This document shows positions 26,071 through 34,769 of a stretch of 64,000 nucleotides of DNA, in pieces. The stretch's first letter is position 1, and the number at the start of each line of letters is the position of its first letter. Origin of the DNA: Paralimibaculum aggregatum (GTDB lineage Bacteria > Pseudomonadota > Alphaproteobacteria > Rhodobacterales > Rhodobacteraceae); assembly GCF_030270585.1 (NCBI RefSeq), contig NZ_BSYI01000021.1, positions 1 to 64,000 on the forward strand, read 5' to 3'. The translations under genes were made by a program, and so were the position numbers. The notes beneath the pieces were generated by a model. The model had not been told where the DNA came from. It searched no databases and was given only the letters and a program-made list of their open reading frames with translations.

Positions 26071-26865
26071 ATGAAGTTTCCGATCCTCACCACCCTCGGG
26101 GTGGCAGCGGCGCTGTGCGCGTCTCCGGCCTTTGCGGTCGGCCTGACCGAAACCTTCGACACCAACCCGATCCTTGCGGAGAACCAGGCCCCGGGGGTGT
26201 GGTACGAGGACCGGTACGCGCCGGCCGGGTTCTCCTCGACCTTCTTCGCCGGCGACAACCGGCTCGAGCTCGAGCTGTCGCAGGCCGACAGCACCGACAA
26301 CCGCCCGCCCAGCTTCAGCAGCGCCTTCTACGACACGCAGGGGCGCAAGTTCGACACGCCGGGCGCGACGATGCTGGAGATCGACTTCTACATCGACGCG
26401 GGCTTTGCGACGCTCGACCAGCGCATCGGCGGCATCTGGGGCACGGCCACGACGCCGGGCGGCGACGTGTTCCCGATCCTCGAATTCTTCGGCGGCGAGT
26501 TTCAGGTCTACGACACCGCGGGCACCTTCTCCTTCGTTCCCGTGGGCACGCCGACGGGGTTCGCCTATGACCAGTTCGCGACACTCAAGATCTCGCTCGA
26601 CACGATCGATGACGAGTTCGACTATTTCGTCGATGACGAGCTGCTGGGCTCCTTTGCCGCGGGCGGGGCGACCGAGATCCTGAACGTCATCCTGCAGGGC
26701 GTGAACCGGGGCGAACCGGGGAGCGAGAATGCCGGGGTCAACCGCAGCCTCTATTTCGACAATCTCGAGGTGAGTGGCGGGGCCACGGTTCCCCTGCCCG
26801 CCCCCGCGGCCCTGTTGCTGACCGGCCTTGCCGGGCTCGGCCTGCTTCGCCGGCGCGCCGCCTGA
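26071..26865 (+). CDS. secreted VPLPA-CTERM sorting-domain protein
   Basis: 264 residues. A Sec signal peptide (about 1-22, cut after SPAFA) precedes an acidic beta-rich domain with FDTNPI, FYDTQGRKFDTPGATMLEIDF and YFDNLEVSG. The segment reads like a laminin-G/concanavalin-like fold of extracellular proteins. The C-terminus VPLPAPAALLLTGL plus GLLRRRAA is the VPLPA-CTERM signal: motif, membrane helix and Arg cluster, predicted to be processed by an exosortase-type enzyme on the cell surface. No exosortase gene is in the window. ATG at 26071 follows AAGGGG. Function of the mature protein is unknown. Confidence 0.85.
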   Translation: MKFPILTTLGVAAALCASPAFAVGLTETFDTNPILAENQAPGVWYEDRYAPAGFSSTFFAGDNRLELELSQADSTDNRPPSFSSAFYDTQGRKFDTPGATMLEIDFYIDAGFATLDQRIGGIWGTATTPGGDVFPILEFFGGEFQVYDTAGTFSFVPVGTPTGFAYDQFATLKISLDTIDDEFDYFVDDELLGSFAAGGATEILNVILQGVNRGEPGSENAGVNRSLYFDNLEVSGGATVPLPAPAALLLTGLAGLGLLRRRAA

Positions 26866-26872
26866 CCGCGTA

Positions 26873-26912
26873 GGTGGCGGTTCCGGGGGATGCCGAATCT
26901 GGACCCGCCACC
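26873..26912 (+). terminator. hairpin after the VPLPA-CTERM gene
   Basis: GGTGGCGG (26873-26880) pairs perfectly with CCGCCACC (26905-26912). After one mismatch TCC pairs with GGA inside. It starts 8 bp after the stop. No T-tract, so a terminator is likely but not certain. Confidence 0.45.
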
Positions 26913-27056
26913 CTTCGCCGCCCGATGCCCGGACCCAATGCCGCGGCGGCCCGGCACATGCGGGGCCGCGCGATCCGGTGCCGATCGGTTTTCGGAGCGT
27001 CAGGCAGGCGCGTTAATCCACAGAAAATCCCAATATTTCGGGGAAAACCGGCGGAT

Positions 27057-27088
27057 TTGGCTTGCATTCCACCCGACCTTGGCTTGCA
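27057..27088 (+). promoter_or_regulatory. direct repeat in the HU gene leader
   Basis: TTGGCTTGCA occurs at 27057-27066 and again at 27079-27088, exactly 22 bp apart (two helical turns), 70-100 bp before the HU-like gene. TTGCAT/TTGCAA could also act as -35 elements. Candidate activator or repressor site; identity unknown. Confidence 0.35.
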
Positions 27089-27158
27089 ATCGCCGCTTAG
27101 CGCGGGCAATGCCGCGCTGGTCCGACAACAAGCCACCAACGGATAAAGGGACGCCCCC

Positions 27159-27443
27159 ATGAACAAAGCCGAACTGATCGCCGCCCTGGCGGAGAAGACG
27201 GGACGCACCAAGGCCGACAGCGGAGAGTTCATCGACGCGCTCGGCGCGATCATCACCGAGGCGCTCGGCAGCCACGACGAGGTGAGCCTGCCCTCGGTCG
27301 GGAAATTCGCCGCCGCGCATCGCGCCGCCCGCACCGTGCGCAACCCCCGCACCGGCGAGAAGAACGAGGCGCCCGCGCACTACGCGCCGGTGTTCAAGCC
27401 CGCATCGGCACTGCGCGAGGCCGTGCGCAACGGCAAGGGCTGA
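27159..27443 (+). CDS. HU-family nucleoid DNA-binding protein
   Basis: 94 residues of the HU/IHF fold. MNKAELIAALAEKTGRTKAD is the usual N-terminal helix, VSLPSVGKFAAAHRAARTVRNP the beta saddle and arm start (with NPRTGE in place of the common NPqTGe), and the C-terminal FKPASALREAV helix is typical. It bends and compacts DNA. HU-beta is likelier than IHF because the arm has the RNPRTGE form and there is no partner gene. ATG at 27159 with AAAGGG upstream. Flanked by a VPLPA-CTERM gene and an unknown gene, not by lon. Confidence 0.93.
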   Translation: MNKAELIAALAEKTGRTKADSGEFIDALGAIITEALGSHDEVSLPSVGKFAAAHRAARTVRNPRTGEKNEAPAHYAPVFKPASALREAVRNGKG

Positions 27444-27502
27444 CCGCCCGGTCCGGCCTTCGCATCACGATTCAGGAGCCGCCCGATGCCCGGACCGGGC
27501 GG
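27444..27502. terminator. 13-bp inverted repeat between convergent genes
   Basis: CCGCCCGGTCCGG (27444-27456) and its exact complement CCGGACCGGGCGG (27490-27502) begin directly after the HU-gene stop, with a 33-nt loop. Facing the gene that ends at 27559, this may serve as a two-way terminator. Confidence 0.45.
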
Positions 27503-27558
27503 GGCGAGCTCCACCCCGGGCCGGCATCCCTGGCGGGACGGCCGGCGCCAGTTCTCCC

Positions 27559-28380
27559 TCACCAGCCGAAGATCCAGCCCCGCGTGTGGCACAGCGTCCG
27601 CTCCAGCGCGTGGAACAGCCCGCTGAGCTCGGCGCGCTCCTCCGGCCGGCTGTGGAAGGTTACGACCCGCGTGAGGTAGGGCTCGACCAGCGCGACATCG
27701 CCGCAGGTCCGGTGCATCCGGTGGATGCGGGCCAGCACCGGGCCGATCTCGCCGCTCTCCACCCGGTCGGATACCTCGCGGGCAAAGGCGATCTTCTCCG
27801 CCGTGTCGCCCTCGCGCAGCACCGGCGGGTCCATCAGGATGTAGTCGCGCATTCCCATCTCGAGCGCGTTCTCGATCCGCGGCACCCAGCTGTAGACCAG
27901 CTCGGCCCGCGGCAGCGTCGGCGGCTCGCCCGGCACCAGCCGGCCGGGCTCCTCGAGATAGGCCGGGTGCAGCATCAGGTCGCGCAGGTTCACCCGGTCG
28001 ACGAAGCCGGCGAGCGCGTGCTCCGGGTCTCCCGCGCAGACCGCCTCCGGATAGACCGCCTCGAACTCCAGCACGCAGCCGTCGAAGCGGTAGCCCGCCC
28101 GGGCGATGCCCATGCTGCGCCCCGGCAGCGCTTCGGGACGGTTGAGCAGCGCGAGGATCCGCGCCTTCAGCGCCTCTGGGGCGGCCGCCTCGCCCCGCGG
28201 CACCGGCGGCGGGTCGAGCAGCACCCCCCAGTCCGCCTGCCAGAGCCGGATCGCGCCGAGCCTGAGATGGCTCAGCGTATCGGTGGACGAGGCGGTGAAG
28301 ACCAGCAGCGCCGCCGCGATCGGCAGCGCCAGGCGCCAGGTGCTTGGCGGCCGCGTCGCGCGGCGTCTCGGCGATGGCAT
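27559..28380 (-). CDS. unknown membrane-anchored protein
   Basis: 273 residues that I do not recognise. A basic head (MPSPRRRATRPP) and one hydrophobic segment at about 15-32 suggest an inner-membrane anchor or uncleaved signal, with the rest periplasmic. The body has LRDLMLHPAYLEEPGRL, two Cys pairs (GCVLEFEAVYPEAVCAGD and HRTCGD), and a C-terminal RTLCHTRGWIFGW that includes another Cys. This leaves at least four periplasmic cysteines that could form disulfides. Codon use matches its neighbours. It is divergent from the acyl-CoA synthetase by 203 bp. No pathway can be assigned. Confidence 0.65.
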   Translation of the reverse strand: MPSPRRRATRPPSTWRLALPIAAALLVFTASSTDTLSHLRLGAIRLWQADWGVLLDPPPVPRGEAAAPEALKARILALLNRPEALPGRSMGIARAGYRFDGCVLEFEAVYPEAVCAGDPEHALAGFVDRVNLRDLMLHPAYLEEPGRLVPGEPPTLPRAELVYSWVPRIENALEMGMRDYILMDPPVLREGDTAEKIAFAREVSDRVESGEIGPVLARIHRMHRTCGDVALVEPYLTRVVTFHSRPEERAELSGLFHALERTLCHTRGWIFGW

Positions 28381-28583
28381 GGGCTCTCCCTCCCGCAGCC
28401 CGGCCCGGCCGGCGGGGCCCGCGCCATCAGGCCCCGCACGGCCGGCCGGCAGGCAGCGTATCGGTGGCAGACCCTATACGAGCCTCCGGCCCCGCGGAAG
28501 CCCGATGCAGCACCCGCCGCGCTTGGCGGGCCATGGCCGCGGGGCTAGGCTCGGCGCGACACCTGAGCCCGGGAGACCCGCCG

Positions 28584-30200
28584 ATGACCGAGATCACCGC
28601 AGCCCCCGACTGGGAGGGCATCCGCGCGCGTTTCCGCTGGCAGCTGCCGGTGCCCTACAACCTGGCCGAGGACATGGTCGGCCGCTGGGCGCGCAGCGAT
28701 CCGGGGCGGCTGGCGCTGCTGCACCTGCCCGCCGAGGGCGAGCCGCGGGACTACAGCTTCCTCGAGCTCGAGCGCGCCGCCTGCCGCATGGCCAACGTGC
28801 TCGAGGCGCGCGGCATCTATCGCGGCGACCGGGTGGCGGTGCTGCTGTCGCAGTCGCCCGAGGTGCTGCTGACCCATCTCGCGGCCTACAAGATCGGCGC
28901 CATCGTGGTGCCGCTCTTCACCCTGTTCGGGCCCGAGGGGCTGGAGTTCCGCCTCACCGACAGCGATGCGCAGCTGCTGGTGACCGACCGGGCCAGCCTG
29001 CCCAAGATCGCCGAGATCCGAGGCCGCCTGCCGGGGCTGCAGCACGTGCTCTCGGCCGATGGCGCGGGCGACGGCGCCGAGGCGCTCGGGCCGCTGCTCG
29101 AGGCGGCGCGCGACAGCTTCGAGACCGCCGCCACCGGGCCGGACGATCCGGCCTTCATCTCCTACACCTCCGGCACCACCGGCCCGCCCAAGGGCGCGCT
29201 GCACGCTCACCGGGTGCTGCTCGGCCACATGCCGGCGGTCCAGCTCACCCACGAGCTGTTCCCGCAGGAGGGCGACGCGATGTGGACGCCCGCCGACTGG
29301 GCCTGGATGGGCGGCCTGTGCAACGTCGCCATGCCCTGCCTGCGCTTCGGCGTGCCGCTGCTCTCGCACCGCATGGAGCGCTTCGACCCCGAGCGCGCCT
29401 TCTGGCTGCTCGAGGCCTTCCAGATCCGCAACAGCTTCCTGCCGCCGACCGCGCTGAAGCTGATGCGCGCCGCCGGCAAGCCGGCAAAATCGGCGCCGGC
29501 GCTGCGCTCGGTGGGCTCGGGCGGCGAGAGCCTCGGGGCCGAGCTGCTCGACTGGGGGCGCGAGACCTTCGGGCTGACGATCAACGAGTTCTACGGCCAG
29601 ACCGAGTGCAACCTGGTGCTCGGCAACTGCGCCTCGCGGCTGCCGGTGCGCCCCGGCTCGATGGGCAAGCCCTTCCCGGGCTCGGAGGTCGCGATCCTCG
29701 GGCCGGAGGGCGAGCCGCTGCCGCCCGGCGAGGCCGGCGAGATCGCCGTCCGCCGCGGCGATGCGGCGATGTTCCTGCGCTACTGGAAGGCGCCGCGGAA
29801 GACCGCGGAGAAGTTCGCCGGCGACTGGATGCTGACCGGCGACGAGGGGGTGATGGACGAGGACGGCTACTTCCACTTCGCCAGCCGCAGCGACGACGTG
29901 ATCACCTCCTCCGGCTACCGCATCGGGCCGACCGAGATCGAGCACTGCCTGACCGGCCATCCCGCGGTCGCCATGGCCGCGGTGGTGGGGGTGCCGGACC
30001 CGGTGCGCACCGAGATCGTCAAGGCCTTCGTGACGCTCGCGCCGGGGCACGCGGCAAGCGAGGCGCTGGCCGAGGCGCTGCGTGCGCATGTGAAGGCCCG
30101 GCTCTCGCCGCATCTCGCGCCGCGGGAGGTGGCCTTCATCGAGCGGATGCCGACCACCGCGACCGGCAAGATCCGCCGCCGCGACCTGCGCGGCGCCTGA
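28584..30200 (+). CDS. AMP-binding acyl-CoA synthetase
   Basis: 538-residue ANL-superfamily enzyme. The ATP loop is YTSGTTGPPKGALHAH, the A4-A5 region includes EFYGQTECN, the A7 motif is DWMLTGDEGV, the hinge is ASRSDDVITSSGYRIGPTEIE, and the catalytic Lys lies in TGKIRRRDL. It activates a carboxylate to acyl-AMP then acyl-CoA. The TADWAWMGG segment resembles acetyl/propionyl and medium-chain acyl-CoA synthetases. Substrate cannot be set. It stands alone: convergent with tyrS and divergent from the unknown membrane protein. ATG at 28584 is used; the longer frame to 28344 is not supported. Confidence 0.88.
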   Translation: MTEITAAPDWEGIRARFRWQLPVPYNLAEDMVGRWARSDPGRLALLHLPAEGEPRDYSFLELERAACRMANVLEARGIYRGDRVAVLLSQSPEVLLTHLAAYKIGAIVVPLFTLFGPEGLEFRLTDSDAQLLVTDRASLPKIAEIRGRLPGLQHVLSADGAGDGAEALGPLLEAARDSFETAATGPDDPAFISYTSGTTGPPKGALHAHRVLLGHMPAVQLTHELFPQEGDAMWTPADWAWMGGLCNVAMPCLRFGVPLLSHRMERFDPERAFWLLEAFQIRNSFLPPTALKLMRAAGKPAKSAPALRSVGSGGESLGAELLDWGRETFGLTINEFYGQTECNLVLGNCASRLPVRPGSMGKPFPGSEVAILGPEGEPLPPGEAGEIAVRRGDAAMFLRYWKAPRKTAEKFAGDWMLTGDEGVMDEDGYFHFASRSDDVITSSGYRIGPTEIEHCLTGHPAVAMAAVVGVPDPVRTEIVKAFVTLAPGHAASEALAEALRAHVKARLSPHLAPREVAFIERMPTTATGKIRRRDLRGA

Positions 30201-30228
30201 CCGCGCCGGCCGCCGGCCGGAGGCGCGG
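30201..30228 (+). terminator. GC hairpin after the acyl-CoA synthetase
   Basis: CCGCGCC (30201-30207) pairs with GGCGCGG (30222-30228) directly behind the stop codon. It is the first of two structures in the 347-bp gap to tyrS. No T-tract. Confidence 0.35.
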
Positions 30229-30424
30229 AACGCGCGCGTCGCTCCGGCAAGGGCTCCGTCCGGTCCCGGCATGGCGGCGGGTCGAGATGCCCGGCCGCCG
30301 GGGCGGCGCATCGCCGGACCGGCCCGCCGCCGCCCGCGGGCCCCGTGCCCCGCCCACCCCTGCACCGGAGCGCGGGCCGCGCGGTTCCGCCCCCCATCCG
30401 CGCGGGGCCCGCGGGCGGATCGCC

Positions 30425-30533
30425 GGCGTTGCGCGCAGGCGCCTCCCCGGGCTGGGGGCTTCCGCTCGGGCGCTGCCGGGCGCCGTCCCCTCCGGGGTGG
30501 GTGGGGCCCGGGGAGGCGCCTGCGCGCAACGCC
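30425..30533. repeat. 28-bp perfect inverted repeat (109 bp overall)
   Basis: The arm at 30425-30452, which starts GGCGTTGCGCGCAGGCGCCT, has an exact reverse complement at 30506-30533, with a 53-nt centre. The element ends 14 bp before the tyrS stop in the gap between convergent genes. The rest of the gap (30229-30424) is GC-rich, carries no gene, and shows nothing else. The arms could be a very strong bidirectional terminator or a copy of a genome-wide palindromic repeat. It carries no transposase. Confidence 0.75.
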
Positions 30534-30547
30534 CCGGACCCCCTGCC

Positions 30548-31798
30548 TCAGCCGAGGCGGGCCAGCGCGTGCCGCTTCTTGCCGGCGGAGAGCTTCAGCG
30601 GCTCGGCCAGCGCCTCGGCGCCGATCATCTGCCCGGGATCGGTCACCGCCGCGTCGTTGATCCGCGCGCCGCCCTCGTTGACCAGCCGTTTCGCCTCCTT
30701 GCCCGAGGCCGCGAGCCCGGCCCGCACGAAGAGCTGGGCGACCGAGATGCCCTGCCCGACATCCGCCGCGCTCAGCGTCACCATCGGCAGGTCGGCGCCG
30801 GCGCCGCCGGCCTCGAAGGTCTCGCGCGCGGTCGCCTCGGCCGCGGCGGCCGCCTCCGCCCCGTGCGCCAGCGTGGTCGCGGCATTGGCCAGCACCACCT
30901 TGGCGGTGTTGATCTCCTGGCCCTCGAGCCGCTCCAGCCTGGCGATCTCGTCGAGCTCGAGCTCGGTGAACAGCCGCAGGAAGCGCCCGACATCGGCATC
31001 CGCGGTGTTGCGCCAGAACTGCCAGAAGTCGTAGGGGCTCAGCATGTCGCCGTTGAGCCAGACCGCGCCCTGCGCCGTCTTGCCCATCTTGGCGCCGGAG
31101 GCGGTGGTGAGCAGCGGCGTGGTCAGCCCGAACACCTCCATCCCGGCGATGCGGCGGGTCAGGTCGATGCCGTTGACGATGTTGCCCCACTGGTCGGAGC
31201 CGCCCATCTGCAGCCGGCAGCCCTCGCGCCGGTAGAGCTCGAGGAAGTCGTAGGCCTGCAGCAGCATGTAGTTGAACTCGAGGAAGGTCAGCGGCTGCTC
31301 GCGGTCGAGCCGGCCCTTGACGCTCTCGAAGCTGAGCATCCGGTTGATCGTGAAGTGCCGGCCGTATTCGCGCAGGAAGGGAATGTAGCCGAGCCCGTCG
31401 AGCCAGTCGGCATTGTTGGGCTGGATCGCGTTGCCGCCATCCTCCGCGAAGGTGATGTAGTTCGCGAAGAACCCGCGCAGGCTCGCCATGTTCTCGGCGA
31501 TCTTCTCGTCGGTGAGCAGCTGGCGCGCCTCGTCCTTGCCCGAGGGGTCGCCGATGCGCGTGGTGCCGCCGCCCATCAGCGCGATCGGCCGGTTGCCGGT
31601 CTTCTGGAACCAGCGCAGCATCATGATGTTGACGAGGTGCCCGACATGCAGCGAGGGGCCGGTGCAGTCATAGCCGATATAGGCGGTGACGGGCCCCTCC
31701 AGCAGCAGCTCGTCGAGCCCTTGCAGATCCGTGCAGTCGGCGATGTAGCCGCGCGTCTCCATCACGCGCAGGAACTCCGACTTCGGCTGGTAGGTCAT
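30548..31798 (-). CDS. tyrS: tyrosyl-tRNA synthetase
   Basis: 416 residues, class I synthetase. The HIGH motif appears as PSLHVGHLV and KMSKS as GAKMGKTAQ. Tyrosine-binding residues lie in [12 protein letters not shown] and the [15 protein letters not shown] segment. A C-terminal S4 RNA-binding domain starts near residue 350 ([22 protein letters not shown] by pattern). It charges tRNA-Tyr; the cognate tRNA lies 5 kb upstream in the window. ATG at 31798 has GGAGG; the frame to 31900 is an extension into the shared promoter region. Divergent from anmK by 55 bp. Confidence 0.97.
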   Translation of the reverse strand: MTYQPKSEFLRVMETRGYIADCTDLQGLDELLLEGPVTAYIGYDCTGPSLHVGHLVNIMMLRWFQKTGNRPIALMGGGTTRIGDPSGKDEARQLLTDEKIAENMASLRGFFANYITFAEDGGNAIQPNNADWLDGLGYIPFLREYGRHFTINRMLSFESVKGRLDREQPLTFLEFNYMLLQAYDFLELYRREGCRLQMGGSDQWGNIVNGIDLTRRIAGMEVFGLTTPLLTTASGAKMGKTAQGAVWLNGDMLSPYDFWQFWRNTADADVGRFLRLFTELELDEIARLERLEGQEINTAKVVLANAATTLAHGAEAAAAAEATARETFEAGGAGADLPMVTLSAADVGQGISVAQLFVRAGLAASGKEAKRLVNEGGARINDAAVTDPGQMIGAEALAEPLKLSAGKKRHALARLG

Positions 31799-31853
31799 GG
31801 CACGTCCTCCTATGCTGGCGCCCAGATAGCGGCTCACGGGGGCGGAGGACAAG

Positions 31854-32975
31854 ATGGCGGATGCGGCCCCGGTCTGGGCGCTCGGGCTGATGTGCGGCAC
31901 CTCGATGGACGGGGTCGATGCGGCGCTTCTCGAGACCGATGGCGAGCGGGTGACGGGCCTCGGCCCGTCGCTGGCGCTGGAGCCTGCCTATGACGGGCCG
32001 ACGCGGACGCGGCTGGCGGATTGCATGAGCGCCTGGGCGGACGGCACAGGCGGCCGCGACACCGCGCTCGGGCGTGCGGTGGACAGGATCCACGCCGCCG
32101 CGGCGATCGGGCTGATGGCGCGGCATGACGCGCCGGTGGCGGCGCTCGGCTATCACGGGCAGACGGTGTTCCACGCGCCGGAACGCGGCCTCACGGTGCA
32201 GCTCGGCGACGGTGCCTGGCTGGCCGAGACCACCGGCGTGCCGGTGGTCTGGGATTTCCGCGCGGCGGATGTCGCGGCCGGCGGCGAGGGTGCGCCGCTC
32301 GCGCCCTTCTACCACTGGGCGCTGGCCCGCCGCCTCGGCGCCGCGGCGCCGATCGCCTTTCTCAACATCGGCGGCGTGGCCAATGTCACCTGGATCGACC
32401 CGCGGGCCGAGGCGCCGGAGGCCGGGGGCGCGCTCCTCGCCTTCGACACCGGCCCCGGCAACGCGCTGATCGACGATCTGGTGCGCGCACGCACCGGAAT
32501 GCCCTGCGACCGGGACGGCGCGCTGGCGGCGCGGGGCCGGGCCCAGCCGGGGCGGCTCGCCTCCAACGCCGCCAGCGCCTTCCTCGCCCGGCGCCCGCCG
32601 AAATCGCTCGACCGCAACGCCTTCGCGGCGCTGGGCGCGCGGGTGGCGGAGCTCGGGCTCGAGGATGCCGCGGCGACGCTCACGGCGTTCACCGCCGACT
32701 GCGTGGCCGCCGCCCTGCCCCACCTGCCCGAGCCGCCGGCGCGCTGGCTGGTCTGCGGCGGCGGGCGCCGCAACCCGGTGCTGATGGCACGCCTCGCCGA
32801 CCGGCTCGGCGCGCCGGTCGAGCCGGTCGAGGCCGCGGGGCTCGACGGCGACATGCTGGAAGCGCAGGCCTTCGCCTTTCTCGCGGTGCGCGCCCTGCGC
32901 GGCCTGCCGCTCTCGGCCCCCGGCACCACCGGCTGCCCGTCGCCGCTCACCGGCGGGCGGATCTCCCGGCCGTGA
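31854..32975 (+). CDS. anmK: anhydro-N-acetylmuramic acid kinase
   Basis: 373 residues of the AnmK family (ASKHA fold). [16 protein letters not shown] is the phosphate-1 loop, [11 protein letters not shown] and [10 protein letters not shown] the substrate region, [11 protein letters not shown] the second phosphate loop, and [13 protein letters not shown] the adenosine site. It phosphorylates and opens 1,6-anhydro-MurNAc for peptidoglycan recycling. ATG at 31854 follows GGAGG. Divergent from tyrS, a common alphaproteobacterial pairing. Length normal. Confidence 0.95.
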   Translation: MADAAPVWALGLMCGTSMDGVDAALLETDGERVTGLGPSLALEPAYDGPTRTRLADCMSAWADGTGGRDTALGRAVDRIHAAAAIGLMARHDAPVAALGYHGQTVFHAPERGLTVQLGDGAWLAETTGVPVVWDFRAADVAAGGEGAPLAPFYHWALARRLGAAAPIAFLNIGGVANVTWIDPRAEAPEAGGALLAFDTGPGNALIDDLVRARTGMPCDRDGALAARGRAQPGRLASNAASAFLARRPPKSLDRNAFAALGARVAELGLEDAAATLTAFTADCVAAALPHLPEPPARWLVCGGGRRNPVLMARLADRLGAPVEPVEAAGLDGDMLEAQAFAFLAVRALRGLPLSAPGTTGCPSPLTGGRISRP

Positions 32976-32993
32976 GCGCCGGGCCCTGCCCGT

Positions 32994-33206
32994 TCAGGTG
33001 CCCTCGAACTTGAAGGAGACCTTCAGCTTGCAGCGAAAGGCCGTGACCTTGCCGTTCTCGATCACCAGGTCCTGCTCGGTGACCTCGGCCACGCGCAGGT
33101 CGCGCAGCGTCTGCGAGGCGCGCTCCACCGCGCGGGCCGCCGCCTTGTCCCAGGACTCGCTGCTGGTGCCCACGAGTTCGATGATCTTGTAAACGCTGTC
33201 CGGCAT
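32994..33206 (-). CDS. dodecin-family flavin-binding protein
   Basis: 70 residues. SVYKIIELVGTSSESWDKAAARAV has the conserved Trp that stacks on flavin, and KVSFKFE is the family end. Dodecins form 12-mers that store riboflavin, FMN or FAD and shield cells from flavin photochemistry; some bind CoA. ATG at 33206 follows GAGGAGG; the longer frame is not family-like. It stands between anmK (convergent, 18 bp) and a minus-strand hydrolase gene. Confidence 0.93.
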   Translation of the reverse strand: MPDSVYKIIELVGTSSESWDKAAARAVERASQTLRDLRVAEVTEQDLVIENGKVTAFRCKLKVSFKFEGT

Positions 33207-33319
33207 GGGGGTTCCTCCTCTGCATCGTTGAGGAGGCAAGCCTAGCACGCCCTGACGCTGACGCTCGCGGAAGCGATTGTCACACCCCGGTCACGCGAAA
33301 CCGGGGCGTGCGCGCAGGC

Positions 33320-33970
33320 TCAGCGGCCGCCCTCGATCAGCCGGGCCTTCACGTAGCCCTTCACGATGTCGACCATCTCCTCCATGCCCTTCTCGAAGAA
33401 GTGGTTCGCGTCGGCCACGGTGGAATGGGTGATCTGGATGCCCTTCTGCGCCTGCAGCTTGGCCACCAGCCCCTCGACATCGGCCATCGGCACGATGCGG
33501 TCGCTCTCGCCGTTGAGGATCAGCCCCGAGGACGGGCACGGCGCGAGGAAGCTGAAATCGTACATGTTCGCCGGCGGCGCGATCGAGACGAAGCCGGAGA
33601 TCTCCGGCCGCCGCATCAGCAGCTGCATCCCGATCCAGGCGCCGAAGGAGAAACCCGCCACCCAGCAGCCGCGGGCATTGGGGTTGTGCATCTGCAGGTA
33701 GTCGAGCGCCGCCGCGGCGTCCGAGAGCTCCCCCTGGCCCTGGTCGAACTCCCCCTGGCTGCGCCCGACGCCCCGGAAGTTGAACCTCAGCGCGGTGAAG
33801 CCGAGATCCCGGAAGGCATAATGCAGCGCATAGGTGACGCGGTTGTTCATGTTCCCGCCATATTGCGGGTGCGGGTGAAGGATCAGCGCGATCGGCGCAT
33901 CCTTCTGGGCGGTCGGGTGATAGCGCCCTTCCAGCCGTCCGTCTGGACCGGGAAAGATCACCTCGGGCAT
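33320..33970 (-). CDS. alpha/beta hydrolase (COG2945-like)
   Basis: 216 residues. ALILHPHPQYGGNMNN and FNFRGVGRSQGEFDQGQGE are typical of a small esterase-like subgroup. The nucleophile elbow is VAGFSFGAWIG (Ser in GFSFG), with a later ILNGESDRIVPMAD acid and HSTVADANHFFEKG catalytic His. Substrate unknown. ATG at 33970 follows AGGAGA. The gene is divergent from iscR across 234 bp. Confidence 0.88.
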   Translation of the reverse strand: MPEVIFPGPDGRLEGRYHPTAQKDAPIALILHPHPQYGGNMNNRVTYALHYAFRDLGFTALRFNFRGVGRSQGEFDQGQGELSDAAAALDYLQMHNPNARGCWVAGFSFGAWIGMQLLMRRPEISGFVSIAPPANMYDFSFLAPCPSSGLILNGESDRIVPMADVEGLVAKLQAQKGIQITHSTVADANHFFEKGMEEMVDIVKGYVKARLIEGGR

Positions 33971-34009
33971 CCGTGTTCTCCTGGAACCGGGCGAGCTGCC
34001 CGGGCATGC

Positions 34010-34045
34010 TTGACTAACCCGCTCAGGAAACCTAGAAACATTCTA
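34010..34045 (+). promoter_or_regulatory. iscR-suf operon promoter with IscR-type operator
   Basis: TTGACT (34010-34015), 17-bp spacer, TAGAAA (34033-34038). The palindrome TAGAA-ACA-TTCTA (34033-34045) begins on the -10 hexamer, so a bound protein would block polymerase. The first gene is iscR, which suggests autorepression as for iron-sulfur biogenesis operons in Rhodobacterales. The protein that binds is inferred. Confidence 0.7.
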
Positions 34046-34204
34046 AGAAAGATGTCCCACTGCCTCCGCGGTGTGCAGGGAGTTAGCGAACACACCTGTC
34101 AAGGTCAATCTCGCTGCGCGGGGGCGCCGGCCATCCGCGCCGGAAATTCCGCGCAACCTGCGGAGCGGAAACGAGAATTCGGCGCACGGGAAAGGAGACC
34201 CCGG

Positions 34205-34717
34205 ATGAAGCTCAGCACCAAGGGCCGCTATGCGGTGACCGCCCTCGCCGATATCGCGCTCAACACGGGGCAGGATCCGGTCTCCCTCGGCGACATCTCC
34301 GGCCGGCAGGACATCAGCCTCGCCTATCTCGAGCAGCTCTTCGTGCGCCTGCGCCGGGCCGGGCTGGTCACCTCGATCCGCGGCCCGGGCGGCGGCTACC
34401 GGCTGGCGCGCGACCCGGCCCGGATCAGCATCGCCGAGATCATGGCGGCGGTGGACGAGCGGCTCAACGCCATGGGCTGCGAAGGCAAGTCCGGCGTGCA
34501 GGGCTGCGGCAGCACGCGCGAGGTCTGCCTCACCCACACGCTCTGGGAGCAGCTCTCGGCGCATGTGCATGTGTTCCTGGCGCAAACCAGCATCGCCGAC
34601 GTGATCGCCGAGCGGCTCTCGCCCTGCCCGGCGGTCCCGGATTTCGCGGCGATCCTCGACGAGGACGACGACGCCCCCGCACCGGCGGCCGGCGGGGCGG
34701 CGGAGGCGCGCGCATGA
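34205..34717 (+). CDS. iscR: Rrf2-family iron-sulfur regulator IscR
   Basis: 170 residues. A winged helix-turn-helix (1-80: MKLSTKGRYAVTALADIA, IRGPGGGYRLARD) is followed by the cluster region with Cys92, Cys101, Cys108 and His111. The spacing C-x8-C-x6-C-x2-H is wider than in E. coli IscR (C-x5-C-x5-C-x2-H), as in Rhodobacterales regulators. The last 30 residues are acidic then Ala-rich. It should sense Fe-S supply and repress the operon it heads. ATG at 34205 after GGAGA. Confidence 0.93.
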   Translation: MKLSTKGRYAVTALADIALNTGQDPVSLGDISGRQDISLAYLEQLFVRLRRAGLVTSIRGPGGGYRLARDPARISIAEIMAAVDERLNAMGCEGKSGVQGCGSTREVCLTHTLWEQLSAHVHVFLAQTSIADVIAERLSPCPAVPDFAAILDEDDDAPAPAAGGAAEARA

Positions 34718-34769
34718 CGCCGCGCCCGACCATCGATGCGCGGCATCCGGCCGGCCCGACGGGACCAGC

